From assembly GCA_910586965.1 (NCBI GenBank), contig CAJUMF010000015.1, positions 28,565-92,564 on the forward strand: 64,000 nt of DNA, read 5' to 3'. The stretch's first letter is position 1. Every line of letters starts with the position of its first letter. This stretch comes from an uncultured Dorea sp. (GTDB taxonomy: Bacteria; Bacillota; Clostridia; Lachnospirales; Lachnospiraceae). Shown piece after piece: positions 42,277-50,125 of this stretch. A program made the translations under genes and the position numbers. Under the pieces are notes generated by a model, which saw only the letters and a program-made list of their open reading frames with translations, was not told the DNA's origin and ran no database searches.

Positions 42277-42364
42277 GCAAACTTCCCTGAAACTGTTCTG
42301 TTAACAGGGATTGAAAGAGTGGATCTTCAATGGTAAAATCAGGACTTAGAACGAACCTGTTCAT
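42260..42364 (-). CDS. Possible 34-aa peptide downstream of the BlaI regulator
   Basis: A short frame with a good site (GAGGAG, 5 bases) before its ATG at 42364. It encodes MNRFVLSPDFTIEDPLFQSL and 14 further residues ending PMPSA. It is polar with Phe/Leu-rich parts and no membrane helix. It overlaps the Rpn remnant on the other strand by 17 bases. It could be a peptide precursor or simply chance; only the ribosome site supports it. Confidence 0.3.
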   Translation of the reverse strand: MNRFVLSPDFTIEDPLFQSLLTEQFQGSLPMPSA

Positions 42365-42534
42365 GATTACTCCTCGCTTTCTAAATAACACAGACGGATT
42401 TAGAATTTCAATCCATATTAGAAGTGGATAACATAAAAGAGAGCCACAGAGTGACTCCCCCAGTGCAGTCCTAAAACATACACCTCTTTCATTAGTTATA
42501 ATATACGGCATAAGGTAAAAAAATGCAATACAAA

Positions 42535-42924
42535 TCAATATTTTTGTCTTCCCTCGATTTCTGCGATTCTTTTATCTATCAATTTTCGCAACTCTTTCAG
42601 CTCCGAAAGGTCTGTCTCCTTGCTGATGACTGAGGCAATGAGGGAGGAGCGGGAATCGTCTCCGGCTATATTTTGGCAGGTTTCGGCGAAGTACTCATTT
42701 TTTGATATCAGAGGGCGGTAACATCTGCTCAGGACAGTTCCGCTGTATACGATACCCGCCACTTCGACAGCCTCTTTCTTGACCAGCACCCGAAGAGAGG
42801 CCTGTACAGTATTGATATTCAATCCGTCATTCTGTTTGAGGATATCGGATGCCACGAGCGGCTTGTCGCTGTTCCAGAGTATCTTCATGATTTCTAACTG
42901 CTGATTGCTGAGTTTCTTTTTCAC
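42535..42924 (-). CDS. BlaI/MecI/CopY-family repressor
   Basis: A 129-aa winged-helix repressor: LSNQQLEIMKILWNSDKPLVASDI begins the domain, and NINTVQASLRVLVKKEAVEV covers the recognition helix and wing. The C-terminal half differs from BlaI of beta-lactam resistance. No BlaR1 sensor or penicillinase lies beside it, so the signal and target are unknown. Confidence 0.85.
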   Translation of the reverse strand: MKKKLSNQQLEIMKILWNSDKPLVASDILKQNDGLNINTVQASLRVLVKKEAVEVAGIVYSGTVLSRCYRPLISKNEYFAETCQNIAGDDSRSSLIASVISKETDLSELKELRKLIDKRIAEIEGRQKY

Positions 42925-42971
42925 AGAATCACCTCGCTTTCAAAGTAGTTAATTGTTTAAAGCATGTTTAT

Positions 42972-43000
42972 ATTATACTGGATATTTAAAATTAAGACAA
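42972..43000 (-). promoter_or_regulatory. Promoter of the BlaI-type repressor
   Basis: On the minus strand TTGTCT (43000-42995), 17-base spacer, TATAAT (42977-42972), about 48 bases before the gene. Confidence 0.6.
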
Positions 43001-43032
43001 TAATTTATATATATAATCAGACCATCTTTAGA

Positions 43033-43081
43033 TTTTCTTTCGTTTTTCCCGGCATCCCCCTTAAGATTTCCCGGATATACT
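43033..43081 (+). promoter_or_regulatory. Regulated promoter identical in design to the GT2 operon promoter
   Basis: TTTTCTTTCG (43033-43042), 17 bases, CTTAAGATTT (43060-43069), 6 bases, TATACT (43076-43081). Words and spacings equal those at 7287-7335. TTTCCCGG also occurs twice, 22 bases apart (43045 and 43067). Confidence 0.55.
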
Positions 43082-43110
43082 TTTTTCAAAAAAAGAAAGG
43101 GGCGGTCAAG

Positions 43111-43197
43111 ATGAAAGGCATTTTAAAACTGGTCACCAGCTACATCCGGTTCCACGCGAAAAAGACGGTGCGTACCGCCGCGGGCATCGCCGCCCGC
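43111..43197 (+). pseudogene. First 29 codons of a lost FtsX-type ABC permease
   Basis: MKGILKLVTSYIRFHAKKTV is the usual opening of FtsX permeases of the exporter class (SYIR/K followed by a basic run), behind GAAAGGGG and a regulated promoter. After codon 29 the sequence is the end of the converging tmcAL gene, so the rest of the permease was removed by a deletion or rearrangement with its endpoint at about 43197. Confidence 0.5.
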
Positions 43198-44490
43198 CTA
43201 CTTCACCACCACTACCTGCTGTGTATATTCATGGATAAATGGCTCTTTAAATTTCTCCGTCACAATCCTCTCATAAAGGTTCGCCGCGAACACATCCCCC
43301 GCCATCATGCGCTGTGCGGTCTCGGACAGGGTATCAGCGTGGGAGAGCTTTGTAATAAGCGGCGTGTCGCTGTATTTTTTGATGCGCGTAAGGAGCTTTT
43401 GGCCGTCCTTTCGGAAACCGAGCACCCGCGCATACTGGCAGTATCCGGCTTTCCGGTAGTTTTCCATGTGCTCTTTTCTGATATCCAGAAGGATATGGAA
43501 CAGGCACCGGCTGATGCGGGAGTAGGTAATATCTTTTGTCTTTAAGAACTGGCAGAACTGCTCGATGGAGATGAGATGCCCTGCGTGGCGTAAGATGCGG
43601 CTCGCCAGCTCTTCATTTACATCCAGGTACTCCGTCAGGGATTCGGCTGTCTCCGTCAGCAGCTTGTAGCCCAGAAGGACGGAAAAATCGTTGGCATAGA
43701 CGGGATAGCGGATGTGGTGGGTCTCCTCCAGAAAGCGGATGCAGCTTTTCGGGACTTCCCGTTCCAGACGCATCAGCGCCTCCGAAAGGCTCGGCTCGTC
43801 AAAAAGCCCCGCCTCTTCCCGCTCGCTGCCCTCAAGGCGGAGGGAGTGGGCGAGGAGCTTTCGGATGGCGGAGGCGGAACTGTAGCCGGAGCTTAATGCC
43901 TCGTCGTGGTAGCCGGAGACGATGCGCTTGATGGTATAAGCTTTCATGCTGCTTTTCCGCCGTTTCAGCGCCTTGATGTACTCGACGCCGAGGATATTGT
44001 TGGGCTGTTCTAATACTTTGCTTAATGCCTCGTCGCGGAAATATTCCCTGAGCGCCCACTGGCGGGCGAGGGGGAAGGAGGCTCCCTGGGAGAGGTAGCG
44101 TTTTAACAGCTCCTTATATTCTTCAGGCTCCTCCGTGATGACACAGGCGATTTTTTCCAGGGCGCCATAGTCTCCGCACTCGCTCCCAAAGCAGATGGAG
44201 TCGATGCAGCCGAGACGCTCAAAGAGGGATACCGCTCCCTCAGCGAAATACTCCGCGCTGCCGGTGGAAAAGCAGACGGGCAGCTCTAACACAAGGGGAA
44301 CCCCTGCCTCTAAGGCTACCTCCGCCCGGATGTGCTTTGGCATGATGGCGGGAGCGCCCCGCTGGACGAAGTCTCCGCTCATGACTACCACCACCGCATC
44401 CGCCCCGGTGATTTCTTTTGCTCTTTTTATATGGTACAAATGCCCGTTGTGAAAGGGGTTGTATTCTGCAATCAGTCCGACAATTTTCAT
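43198..44490 (-). CDS. tmcAL: tRNA(Met) cytidine acetate ligase
   Basis: Enzyme (430 aa) that acetylates the wobble cytidine of elongator tRNA-Met with acetate and ATP. The N-terminal nucleotidyltransferase motif is GLIAEYNPFHNGHLYHI (HxGH), with VMSGDFVQRGAPAI, NNILGVEYIKAL and SGYSSASAIRKLL as further landmarks. It is full length. Its last codons abut the ghost permease. The gene is in the housekeeping block next to mgtE, a frequent neighbourhood of pta-ackA in Clostridia. Confidence 0.94.
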   Translation of the reverse strand: MKIVGLIAEYNPFHNGHLYHIKRAKEITGADAVVVVMSGDFVQRGAPAIMPKHIRAEVALEAGVPLVLELPVCFSTGSAEYFAEGAVSLFERLGCIDSICFGSECGDYGALEKIACVITEEPEEYKELLKRYLSQGASFPLARQWALREYFRDEALSKVLEQPNNILGVEYIKALKRRKSSMKAYTIKRIVSGYHDEALSSGYSSASAIRKLLAHSLRLEGSEREEAGLFDEPSLSEALMRLEREVPKSCIRFLEETHHIRYPVYANDFSVLLGYKLLTETAESLTEYLDVNEELASRILRHAGHLISIEQFCQFLKTKDITYSRISRCLFHILLDIRKEHMENYRKAGYCQYARVLGFRKDGQKLLTRIKKYSDTPLITKLSHADTLSETAQRMMAGDVFAANLYERIVTEKFKEPFIHEYTQQVVVVK

Positions 44491-44508
44491 GGGAATCTCC
44501 TTAATAAC

Positions 44509-44597
44509 TTGTATATTCGTCTGAAATTGATTATACTATATCTTGACAGGGTTCGCAAACCATTCTCCGCGCGGCAGTTGTCTGCGCGGGGTTTTTA
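44509..44597 (+). ncRNA. Candidate short leader RNA or attenuator upstream of mgtE
   Basis: TTGTAT (44509-44514) and TATACT (44532-44537), 17 bases apart, would start a transcript near 44544. About 25 bases later a GC-rich hairpin (CCGCGC at 44567 with GCGCGG at 44584-44589) and a T-run follow. The result is an RNA of roughly 55 bases, or a leader where transcription is attenuated before mgtE. It does not match the M-box magnesium riboswitch. Confidence 0.45.
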
Positions 44598-44719
44598 TAT
44601 TGCTGCGGGCAGCATTATAAGATGCGGCGGTAAATTTTAGATATGCACTTGGAAAGATAAAATTACGGCGGACCCGGTTGTAATCGGAAAAGAAAGAATG
44701 CAGGGAAGGAGGGGTAAGA

Positions 44720-46162
44720 TTGAGTTTGAATCATGAGTTTCAGGATGTCAATGCCGAAGAATGGGGTGACGCAGTCGCCCGGAGCGAGTTTGACCATGAT
44801 TATGAAGAGCGCGAGGAGCTGACCATCGAGCGCATCCAGGAAATGCTTGACAAGCGGCAGTTTAAGGAGCTGAAAGACGAGCTGGAGAACAACATGTACC
44901 CCGTGGACCTTGCGGATATTCTGGAAGAAGTGGATGAAAAGCAGTTAGTGCTTGTTTTCCGGCTGCTGGTGAAGGAAGAGGCGGCGGAGACATTTTCCTA
45001 TATGAACAGCGACTTAAGGGAAGTGCTTATCGGCGCGCTGACGGACTCGGAGCTTGAGGAGGTCATGGAGGAGATGTACCTTGACGATACGGTTGACGTG
45101 CTGGAGGAGATGCCTGCAAATGTGGTAGACCGTCTCCTCATGGTGACCAACGAGGAAAAGCGGGTGCGGATCAACCAGCTTTTGCAGTACCCGGAGGACA
45201 GCGCCGGCAGCGTCATGAACGTGGACTACATCGCCCTCAACAAGGAGATGACGGTGGAGGAAGCAATCTTAAAAATCCGCCAGGTGGGCTTAAACCGGGA
45301 GACGATTTACACTTGCTATGTGACGGAGAAAAAACAGCTCATCGGTGCGGTGGATATCAAAGACCTTTTGACGACAGGGGAATCCCGGCTGATTGAGGAG
45401 ATTATGGATACGAACATGCTTTACGCCCAGACGACGGACGACCAGGAGGAAGTGGCGAGGACGATCATGAAATACGGTCTTATCGCTCTGCCTATCGTGG
45501 ACCATGAGCACTGCATGGTGGGAATCGTCACCGTTGACGACGCGATGATCGTCCTGCAGGAGGAGGAGACCGAGGATATCAGCATCATGGCCGGTGTCAA
45601 CCCCAATGACGAGTCGTACTTCGGGACGACGGTGTTCGAGCATGTGAAAGGGCGCATCCCCTGGCTTTTGTTCCTGATGCTCTCCGCTACCATTACCCAG
45701 ATGATCATGAACAGCTACGAGGCGGCAATCGCGGTGATGCCGCAGCTTACGGGCTTTGTCCCCATGCTCACCGGGACCGGCGGAAACTGCGGCTCCCAGA
45801 GCTCGTCCCTTGTCATCCGCGGGCTTGCGGTGGGGGAGATTGAGTTCCGGGACCTCTTTAAGGTCATCTGGAAGGAAATCCGGGTGGCGGTGTGCGTAAG
45901 CCTTATCCTGGCGGTTATCAACGGCCTTCGGATCATGCTGATGGGGCAGGGCGACGTGCTGATGGCGCTCACCATCGGCGTTACGATGGCGTGTACGGTC
46001 ATCATCGCGAAAGTGGTGGGGTGCAGCCTGCCGCTGCTGGCGAAAAAGATAGGGCTTGACCCTGCCATCATGGCGACGCCGCTGATTTCTACACTGGTGG
46101 ATATCAGTACCATCAGCGTGTACTTCGCGATTGTCAGCGGGGTGTTCCATCTGCGGGTGTAG
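44720..46162 (+). CDS. mgtE: Magnesium transporter MgtE
   Basis: Mg2+ channel (480 aa). N-terminal superhelical domain (about 30-140), a CBS pair (about 150-270: SAGSVMNVDYIALNKEMTVEEA, LIALPIVDHEHCMVGIVTVDD), a plug helix, and five membrane helices (about 290-475) with GTGGNCGSQSSSLVIRGLA and the pore-lining acidic residues in MATPLISTLVDISTISVYF. The N-terminal and CBS domains sense Mg2+ and close the pore. The start is TTG 44720 behind AAGGAGGGG; no ATG fits. A 55-base leader with a terminator precedes it. Confidence 0.95.
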   Translation: MSLNHEFQDVNAEEWGDAVARSEFDHDYEEREELTIERIQEMLDKRQFKELKDELENNMYPVDLADILEEVDEKQLVLVFRLLVKEEAAETFSYMNSDLREVLIGALTDSELEEVMEEMYLDDTVDVLEEMPANVVDRLLMVTNEEKRVRINQLLQYPEDSAGSVMNVDYIALNKEMTVEEAILKIRQVGLNRETIYTCYVTEKKQLIGAVDIKDLLTTGESRLIEEIMDTNMLYAQTTDDQEEVARTIMKYGLIALPIVDHEHCMVGIVTVDDAMIVLQEEETEDISIMAGVNPNDESYFGTTVFEHVKGRIPWLLFLMLSATITQMIMNSYEAAIAVMPQLTGFVPMLTGTGGNCGSQSSSLVIRGLAVGEIEFRDLFKVIWKEIRVAVCVSLILAVINGLRIMLMGQGDVLMALTIGVTMACTVIIAKVVGCSLPLLAKKIGLDPAIMATPLISTLVDISTISVYFAIVSGVFHLRV

Positions 46163-46244
46163 GGGCATTCGGAGGGGAAAGCAGACTTTTGCGGGAAGAG
46201 GCCTGTGACAGGGTAACAGGGCGGAAGAAAGAGGGGGTGATTGG

Positions 46245-47603
46245 ATGAAAGATTTGAGACGGGCGGCATACCAGAAACTTCTTGCATGGAAACAGCGTCC
46301 GGAACACAAGACGCTGGAGGTGTCCGGCGCGAGACAGGTGGGGAAGACGTATCTTGTAAATAAATTTGCAGACGAGCGGTATACACGAAAAATTTATGTA
46401 AATCTGCTGGAACTTTCCGGAGAGATTTTTCAGGAGATTTACCAGGATATCCGAAAAGAAATGAAAGAAGGGAAGAGGTTCCGGAATCCTGTAAGGGAAC
46501 TGCTTATAAGGTATGAGCCGGAATTTGTAGATTCCAAAGATACCGTGGTGATTATTGACGAGATACAGGAATCTGCAGAGATTTACAATCGGATCCGAGA
46601 GTTTACCCGGGGGCTTGACAGTGATTTTATTGTGACGGGAAGTTACCTGGGGAGGATATTGAATAAAGAGTTTCGTTACTCGGCGGGCGACATGACGCCG
46701 CTTGAGATACAGACGCTTGATTTTGAAGAATTCCTGGATGCATCTGGTAAATTGGACCAGTTTTCCAAGCTGGATATTTTTGGAGCAGGGGAGGAAAGGG
46801 TATATCAGGAGATTTCTTCCGAGTACGAAGTATATAGACAGATCGGCGGATATCCGTCGGTGGTCCTTAAATACCTGTCGGGGGCATCCGTGAAGACCTG
46901 CCATGAAGAACTGCAGGAGATCATCCGTCTGTTTACCAACGAAAGCCGCCGTTATTTTGACGATATCTTAGACTATGAGGCTTACGGCAATCTGTTCTGC
47001 AGTATCGCGCGGACTCTCGTAAAAGAGAAAAAGGGCTTTGATACGGACAGTTTCAGCGAAGAGCTGCAGCGGATCGTGGCAAAAGATTATTCCAGCAATC
47101 TCGGCAAGGCCGCCGTAAACCGTGCAATGGACTGGCTGTACAGCTCCGGAATCATTGGTTTTGCCGGAAAGATAACAAACTGTAATATTTTAGACTTCCG
47201 GGCGAAAGCCAGATGCTATTTTATGGATGTCGGGCTTGCGTCATTCTTTCTGAGACAGATTGGATGTGCGGAGTCGGATATAGAGGGAATCGCGGCTGAG
47301 AATTTTGTCTATCTGGATTTGAAGAGAAGGAGCGGGCCTTTGGGCGAGCTTGCTTTTGAGATGCCGGCATTTGCCACCTGGGGAAAGGGAGAGATTGACT
47401 TTTATACCAAGTCCCTGAATTCGGGAAAAACCTATGCAATCGAGGTGAAAGCAGGGAAAAACAGTGCGCGGACGGCAATGGAAATACTGGAGAAGGGGAA
47501 AGCGGAGTATCTTCTGATGGCAAAGGGGAATACACATGGCGGGATTTCGGGGCAGATTTATACGATTCCCGTCTATGGGATTTCAAAGTTTTGGTTTAAG
47601 TAA
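46245..47603 (+). CDS. AAA ATPase with DUF4143 domain
   Basis: A 452-aa ATP-binding protein. Walker A is ARQVGKTYLVN (about residues 27-37), Walker B VVIIDEIQES (about 100-109), sensor region DFIVTGSYLG. The C-terminal DUF4143 domain (about 215-420) ends with a nuclease-like GEIDFYTK...YAIEVKAGK segment. Such proteins are abundant and strain-variable in gut bacteria; their function is not established. A terminator follows. Confidence 0.88.
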   Translation: MKDLRRAAYQKLLAWKQRPEHKTLEVSGARQVGKTYLVNKFADERYTRKIYVNLLELSGEIFQEIYQDIRKEMKEGKRFRNPVRELLIRYEPEFVDSKDTVVIIDEIQESAEIYNRIREFTRGLDSDFIVTGSYLGRILNKEFRYSAGDMTPLEIQTLDFEEFLDASGKLDQFSKLDIFGAGEERVYQEISSEYEVYRQIGGYPSVVLKYLSGASVKTCHEELQEIIRLFTNESRRYFDDILDYEAYGNLFCSIARTLVKEKKGFDTDSFSEELQRIVAKDYSSNLGKAAVNRAMDWLYSSGIIGFAGKITNCNILDFRAKARCYFMDVGLASFFLRQIGCAESDIEGIAAENFVYLDLKRRSGPLGELAFEMPAFATWGKGEIDFYTKSLNSGKTYAIEVKAGKNSARTAMEILEKGKAEYLLMAKGNTHGGISGQIYTIPVYGISKFWFK

Positions 47604-47625
47604 TTATGTACTGAAAAATAGACAT

Positions 47626-47653
47626 AAAGAGACCTTGTCCGCAAGGTCTCTTT
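47626..47653 (+). terminator. Terminator after the AAA ATPase
   Basis: AAAGAGACCTT (47626-47636) pairs perfectly with AAGGTCTCTTT (47643-47653), loop of six. Confidence 0.8.
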
Positions 47654-47663
47654 GTATTATAAT
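47635..47663 (+). promoter_or_regulatory. Promoter of pta-ackA, overlapping the terminator hairpin
   Basis: TTGTCC (47635-47640), 17-base spacer, TATAAT (47658-47663). The -35 box lies in the loop and stem of the preceding terminator. Confidence 0.6.
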
Positions 47664-47702
47664 AGATGTAACTGAGAATAAATGGAAAGGAGTCTATATA
47701 TC

Positions 47703-48707
47703 ATGGGATTTATAGATGAGATCAAAGCAAAAGCAAAGACATGCAAACAGACAATCGTTCTTCCGGAGACTGAGGACATCCGAACTTATGAGGCGGCAGA
47801 GGCTGTGTTAAAAGAGGGCACTGCCAACCTGGTCTTAGTGGGCAGCGAGGAAGAGATTGCAAAGAACAAGGGCAGTTTCGACATCAGCGGCGCAACTATC
47901 GTTGACCCGGCAAAGAACCCGAAGACGGAAGAGTACATCGCAAAGCTTGTGGAGCTGCGCCAGAAGAAGGGCATGACCGAGGAGCAGGCAAGGGAACTTC
48001 TCCTTAACAATTACCTGTACTACGGCGTTATGATGGTGAAGATGAAAGACGCTGACGGCATGGTAAGCGGTGCGTGCCACTCTACGGCAGACACCTTAAG
48101 ACCGTGCCTGCAGATCCTTAAGACAAAGCCTGGCACAAAGCTTGTATCCGCGTTTTTCGTTATGGTAGTGCCGGACTGCGACATGGGCGCGGACGGAACC
48201 TTTATCTTCGCGGACTCCGGCCTCGAGCAGAATCCGGATCCGGAAAAGCTGGCGGCAATCGCTCTTTCCTCCGCAGATTCCTTCAGGGCGCTCACCGGAA
48301 AAGAGCCGGTAGTGGCGATGCTTTCACACTCCACAAAGGGCAGCGCAAAACATGCGGATGTGGACAAGGTTGTTGAGGCTACCCGCATCGCGAAGGAGAA
48401 TGCGCCGGAAGGCCTGATGCTCGACGGAGAGTTCCAGCTTGACGCGGCAATCGTGCCGGAGATTGGTCAGTCCAAGGCGCCGGGCAGCCCAGTTGCAGGC
48501 AAGGCAAACGTGCTTGTATTCCCGGATCTTGACGCAGGAAACATCGGCTACAAGCTGGTGCAGAGACTTGCGAAGGCAGAGGCTTACGGTCCGCTCACCC
48601 AGGGCATCGCAGCTCCGGTCAACGACCTGTCCCGTGGATGCAGCGCGGCAGACATCGAAGGCGTAGTAGCAATCACAGCCGTACAGTGTATGGCATCTGG
48701 CAACTAA
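47703..48707 (+). CDS. pta: Phosphate acetyltransferase
   Basis: Converts acetyl-CoA and phosphate to acetyl phosphate (334 aa), the first step of acetate formation. Typical segments are IVLPETEDIRTYEAA, GMVSGACHSTADTLRP, SHSTKGSAKHADVDKV and FPDLDAGNIGYKL. I chose ATG 47703, 12 bases after AAAGGAG. ackA follows 27 bases later; the two make ATP from acetyl-CoA in fermentation. Confidence 0.97.
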   Translation: MGFIDEIKAKAKTCKQTIVLPETEDIRTYEAAEAVLKEGTANLVLVGSEEEIAKNKGSFDISGATIVDPAKNPKTEEYIAKLVELRQKKGMTEEQARELLLNNYLYYGVMMVKMKDADGMVSGACHSTADTLRPCLQILKTKPGTKLVSAFFVMVVPDCDMGADGTFIFADSGLEQNPDPEKLAAIALSSADSFRALTGKEPVVAMLSHSTKGSAKHADVDKVVEATRIAKENAPEGLMLDGEFQLDAAIVPEIGQSKAPGSPVAGKANVLVFPDLDAGNIGYKLVQRLAKAEAYGPLTQGIAAPVNDLSRGCSAADIEGVVAITAVQCMASGN

Positions 48708-48734
48708 ACAATGAAAAAAGAGAGGTAAAAGAAC

Positions 48735-49925
48735 ATGAATGTATTAGTTATCAACTGCGGAAGTTCATCCCTGAAATTCCAGCTTATCAACTCAGAGTCC
48801 GAGAAGGTCCTGGCAAAGGGTCTCTGCGAGAGAATCGGAATCGACGGACGTCTTACTTATCAGCCGGAAGGTGGGGACAAGGCTGTATCGGACAAGGCGA
48901 TGCCGACACATACCGAGGCGATCCAGTTTGTCATCGACGCGCTGACAGACGCTGAGACTGGCGTAGTTAAGAGCCTTGACGAGATTGGCGCGGTAGGACA
49001 CCGCGTGGTACATGGCGGGGAGAAATTTGCAAGCTCCGTAGTGATTACAGACGAAGTAAAGAAAGCTATCGAGGAGTGCAACGACCTTGCGCCTCTCCAC
49101 AATCCGGCGAACTTAATCGGTATCAACGCGTGTGAGAAACTGATGCCGGGAACGCCGATGGTAGCTGTATTTGACACGGCTTTCCATCAGACTATGCCGG
49201 AGAAAGCATATATGTACGGACTTCCCTATGAGTATTATGACAAATATAAAGTAAGGCGTTACGGTTTCCACGGCACAAGCCACAGCTTTGTGTCAAAGCG
49301 GGCTGCAGAGCTTGCAGGAAAGCCTTATGATTCGATGAAGACCATCGTGTGCCACCTTGGAAACGGCGCAAGCATCTGTGCGGTTGAGAATGGAAAATCC
49401 GTGGATACTTCCATGGGCCTTACGCCTCTGGAGGGCCTTGTGATGGGAACCCGCTCCGGCGATATCGACCCGGCAATCTTAGAGTTCATCGCAAAGAAGG
49501 AGAATCTTGACATCGCGGGGCTTATGAACATGCTGAATAAAAAGTCCGGCGTACAGGGTCTTTCCGACGGACTTTCCAGCGACTTCCGTGACCTTGAGGA
49601 GGGCGCGAACAATGGAAATAAGTGCGCGGCAATCGCCCTTTCCGTATTCTGCTACCGTGTGGCAAAATATGTGGGCAGCTATGTTGCGGCCATGAACGGC
49701 GTGGACATGATCGCATTTACGGCAGGAATCGGGGAGAACTCCGGCACAGTGCGCGCAAATGTGATGGAATACTTGAAGTACCTTGGCATTGAGCTTGACG
49801 CTGAGGCTAACGGAAAGCGCGGCGAGGAAATCTTGATCTCCACACCTGATTCCAAAGTTAAGGTTATGGTAATCCCGACGAATGAAGAGCTTGCGATTGC
49901 GAGGGAGACAGTTGCGCTTGTATAA
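48735..49925 (+). CDS. ackA: Acetate kinase
   Basis: Converts acetyl phosphate and ADP to acetate and ATP (396 aa, normal length). The ATPase-fold motifs are NVLVINCGSSSLKFQL, VGHRVVHGGE, RRYGFHGTSHSFVSKRAA, CHLGNGASICAV and FTAGIGENSG, with catalytic residues in TRSGDIDPA. It ends at a strong terminator (49948-49995). Confidence 0.98.
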   Translation: MNVLVINCGSSSLKFQLINSESEKVLAKGLCERIGIDGRLTYQPEGGDKAVSDKAMPTHTEAIQFVIDALTDAETGVVKSLDEIGAVGHRVVHGGEKFASSVVITDEVKKAIEECNDLAPLHNPANLIGINACEKLMPGTPMVAVFDTAFHQTMPEKAYMYGLPYEYYDKYKVRRYGFHGTSHSFVSKRAAELAGKPYDSMKTIVCHLGNGASICAVENGKSVDTSMGLTPLEGLVMGTRSGDIDPAILEFIAKKENLDIAGLMNMLNKKSGVQGLSDGLSSDFRDLEEGANNGNKCAAIALSVFCYRVAKYVGSYVAAMNGVDMIAFTAGIGENSGTVRANVMEYLKYLGIELDAEANGKRGEEILISTPDSKVKVMVIPTNEELAIARETVALV

Positions 49926-49947
49926 AGGTGAACTATAAAACGGCATT

Positions 49948-49995
49948 AAAAATCCCGGAGAATGATATGTGTTCATATTATTCTCCGGGATTTTT
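49948..49995. terminator. Terminator of the pta-ackA operon
   Basis: AAAAATCCCGGAGAAT (49948-49963) pairs perfectly with ATTCTCCGGGATTTTT (49980-49995). Confidence 0.9.
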
Positions 49996-50046
49996 GTACC
50001 TATAGGCATCTCCGATAAATCCACAATGTATATGAATTATATCAAT

Positions 50047-50075
50047 TGGACAATCAAACAGGGGAAAGGTATAAT
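50047..50075 (+). promoter_or_regulatory. Conserved promoter of the secreted-protein family, copy 1
   Basis: TGGACA (50047-50052), 17-base spacer, TATAAT (50070-50075), within a longer block TATATGAATTATATCAATTGGACAA shared in part with 55520-55547 and 57165-57188. Confidence 0.7.
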
Positions 50076-50125
50076 CAAAGTAAGTAATTAGTAGCATGGT
50101 ATAACATTCATTGAGGAGGTAAAAT

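Noticed and set aside
42964..43545. 193-codon plus-strand frame overlapping tmcAL
   Set aside because: Only codons from 43111 to 43197 look protein-like (FtsX permease start); the rest is antisense to tmcAL.
44491..44719. M-box magnesium riboswitch upstream of mgtE
   Set aside because: The conserved M-box segments are absent; only a short hairpin leader is present.
45290..46309. 339-codon minus-strand frame
   Set aside because: It is antisense to mgtE, His/Arg-rich and without a ribosome site; mgtE has all its motifs.
49479..50024. Minus-strand frame of 181 codons over the end of ackA
   Set aside because: It is antisense to a complete acetate kinase gene and to its terminator.
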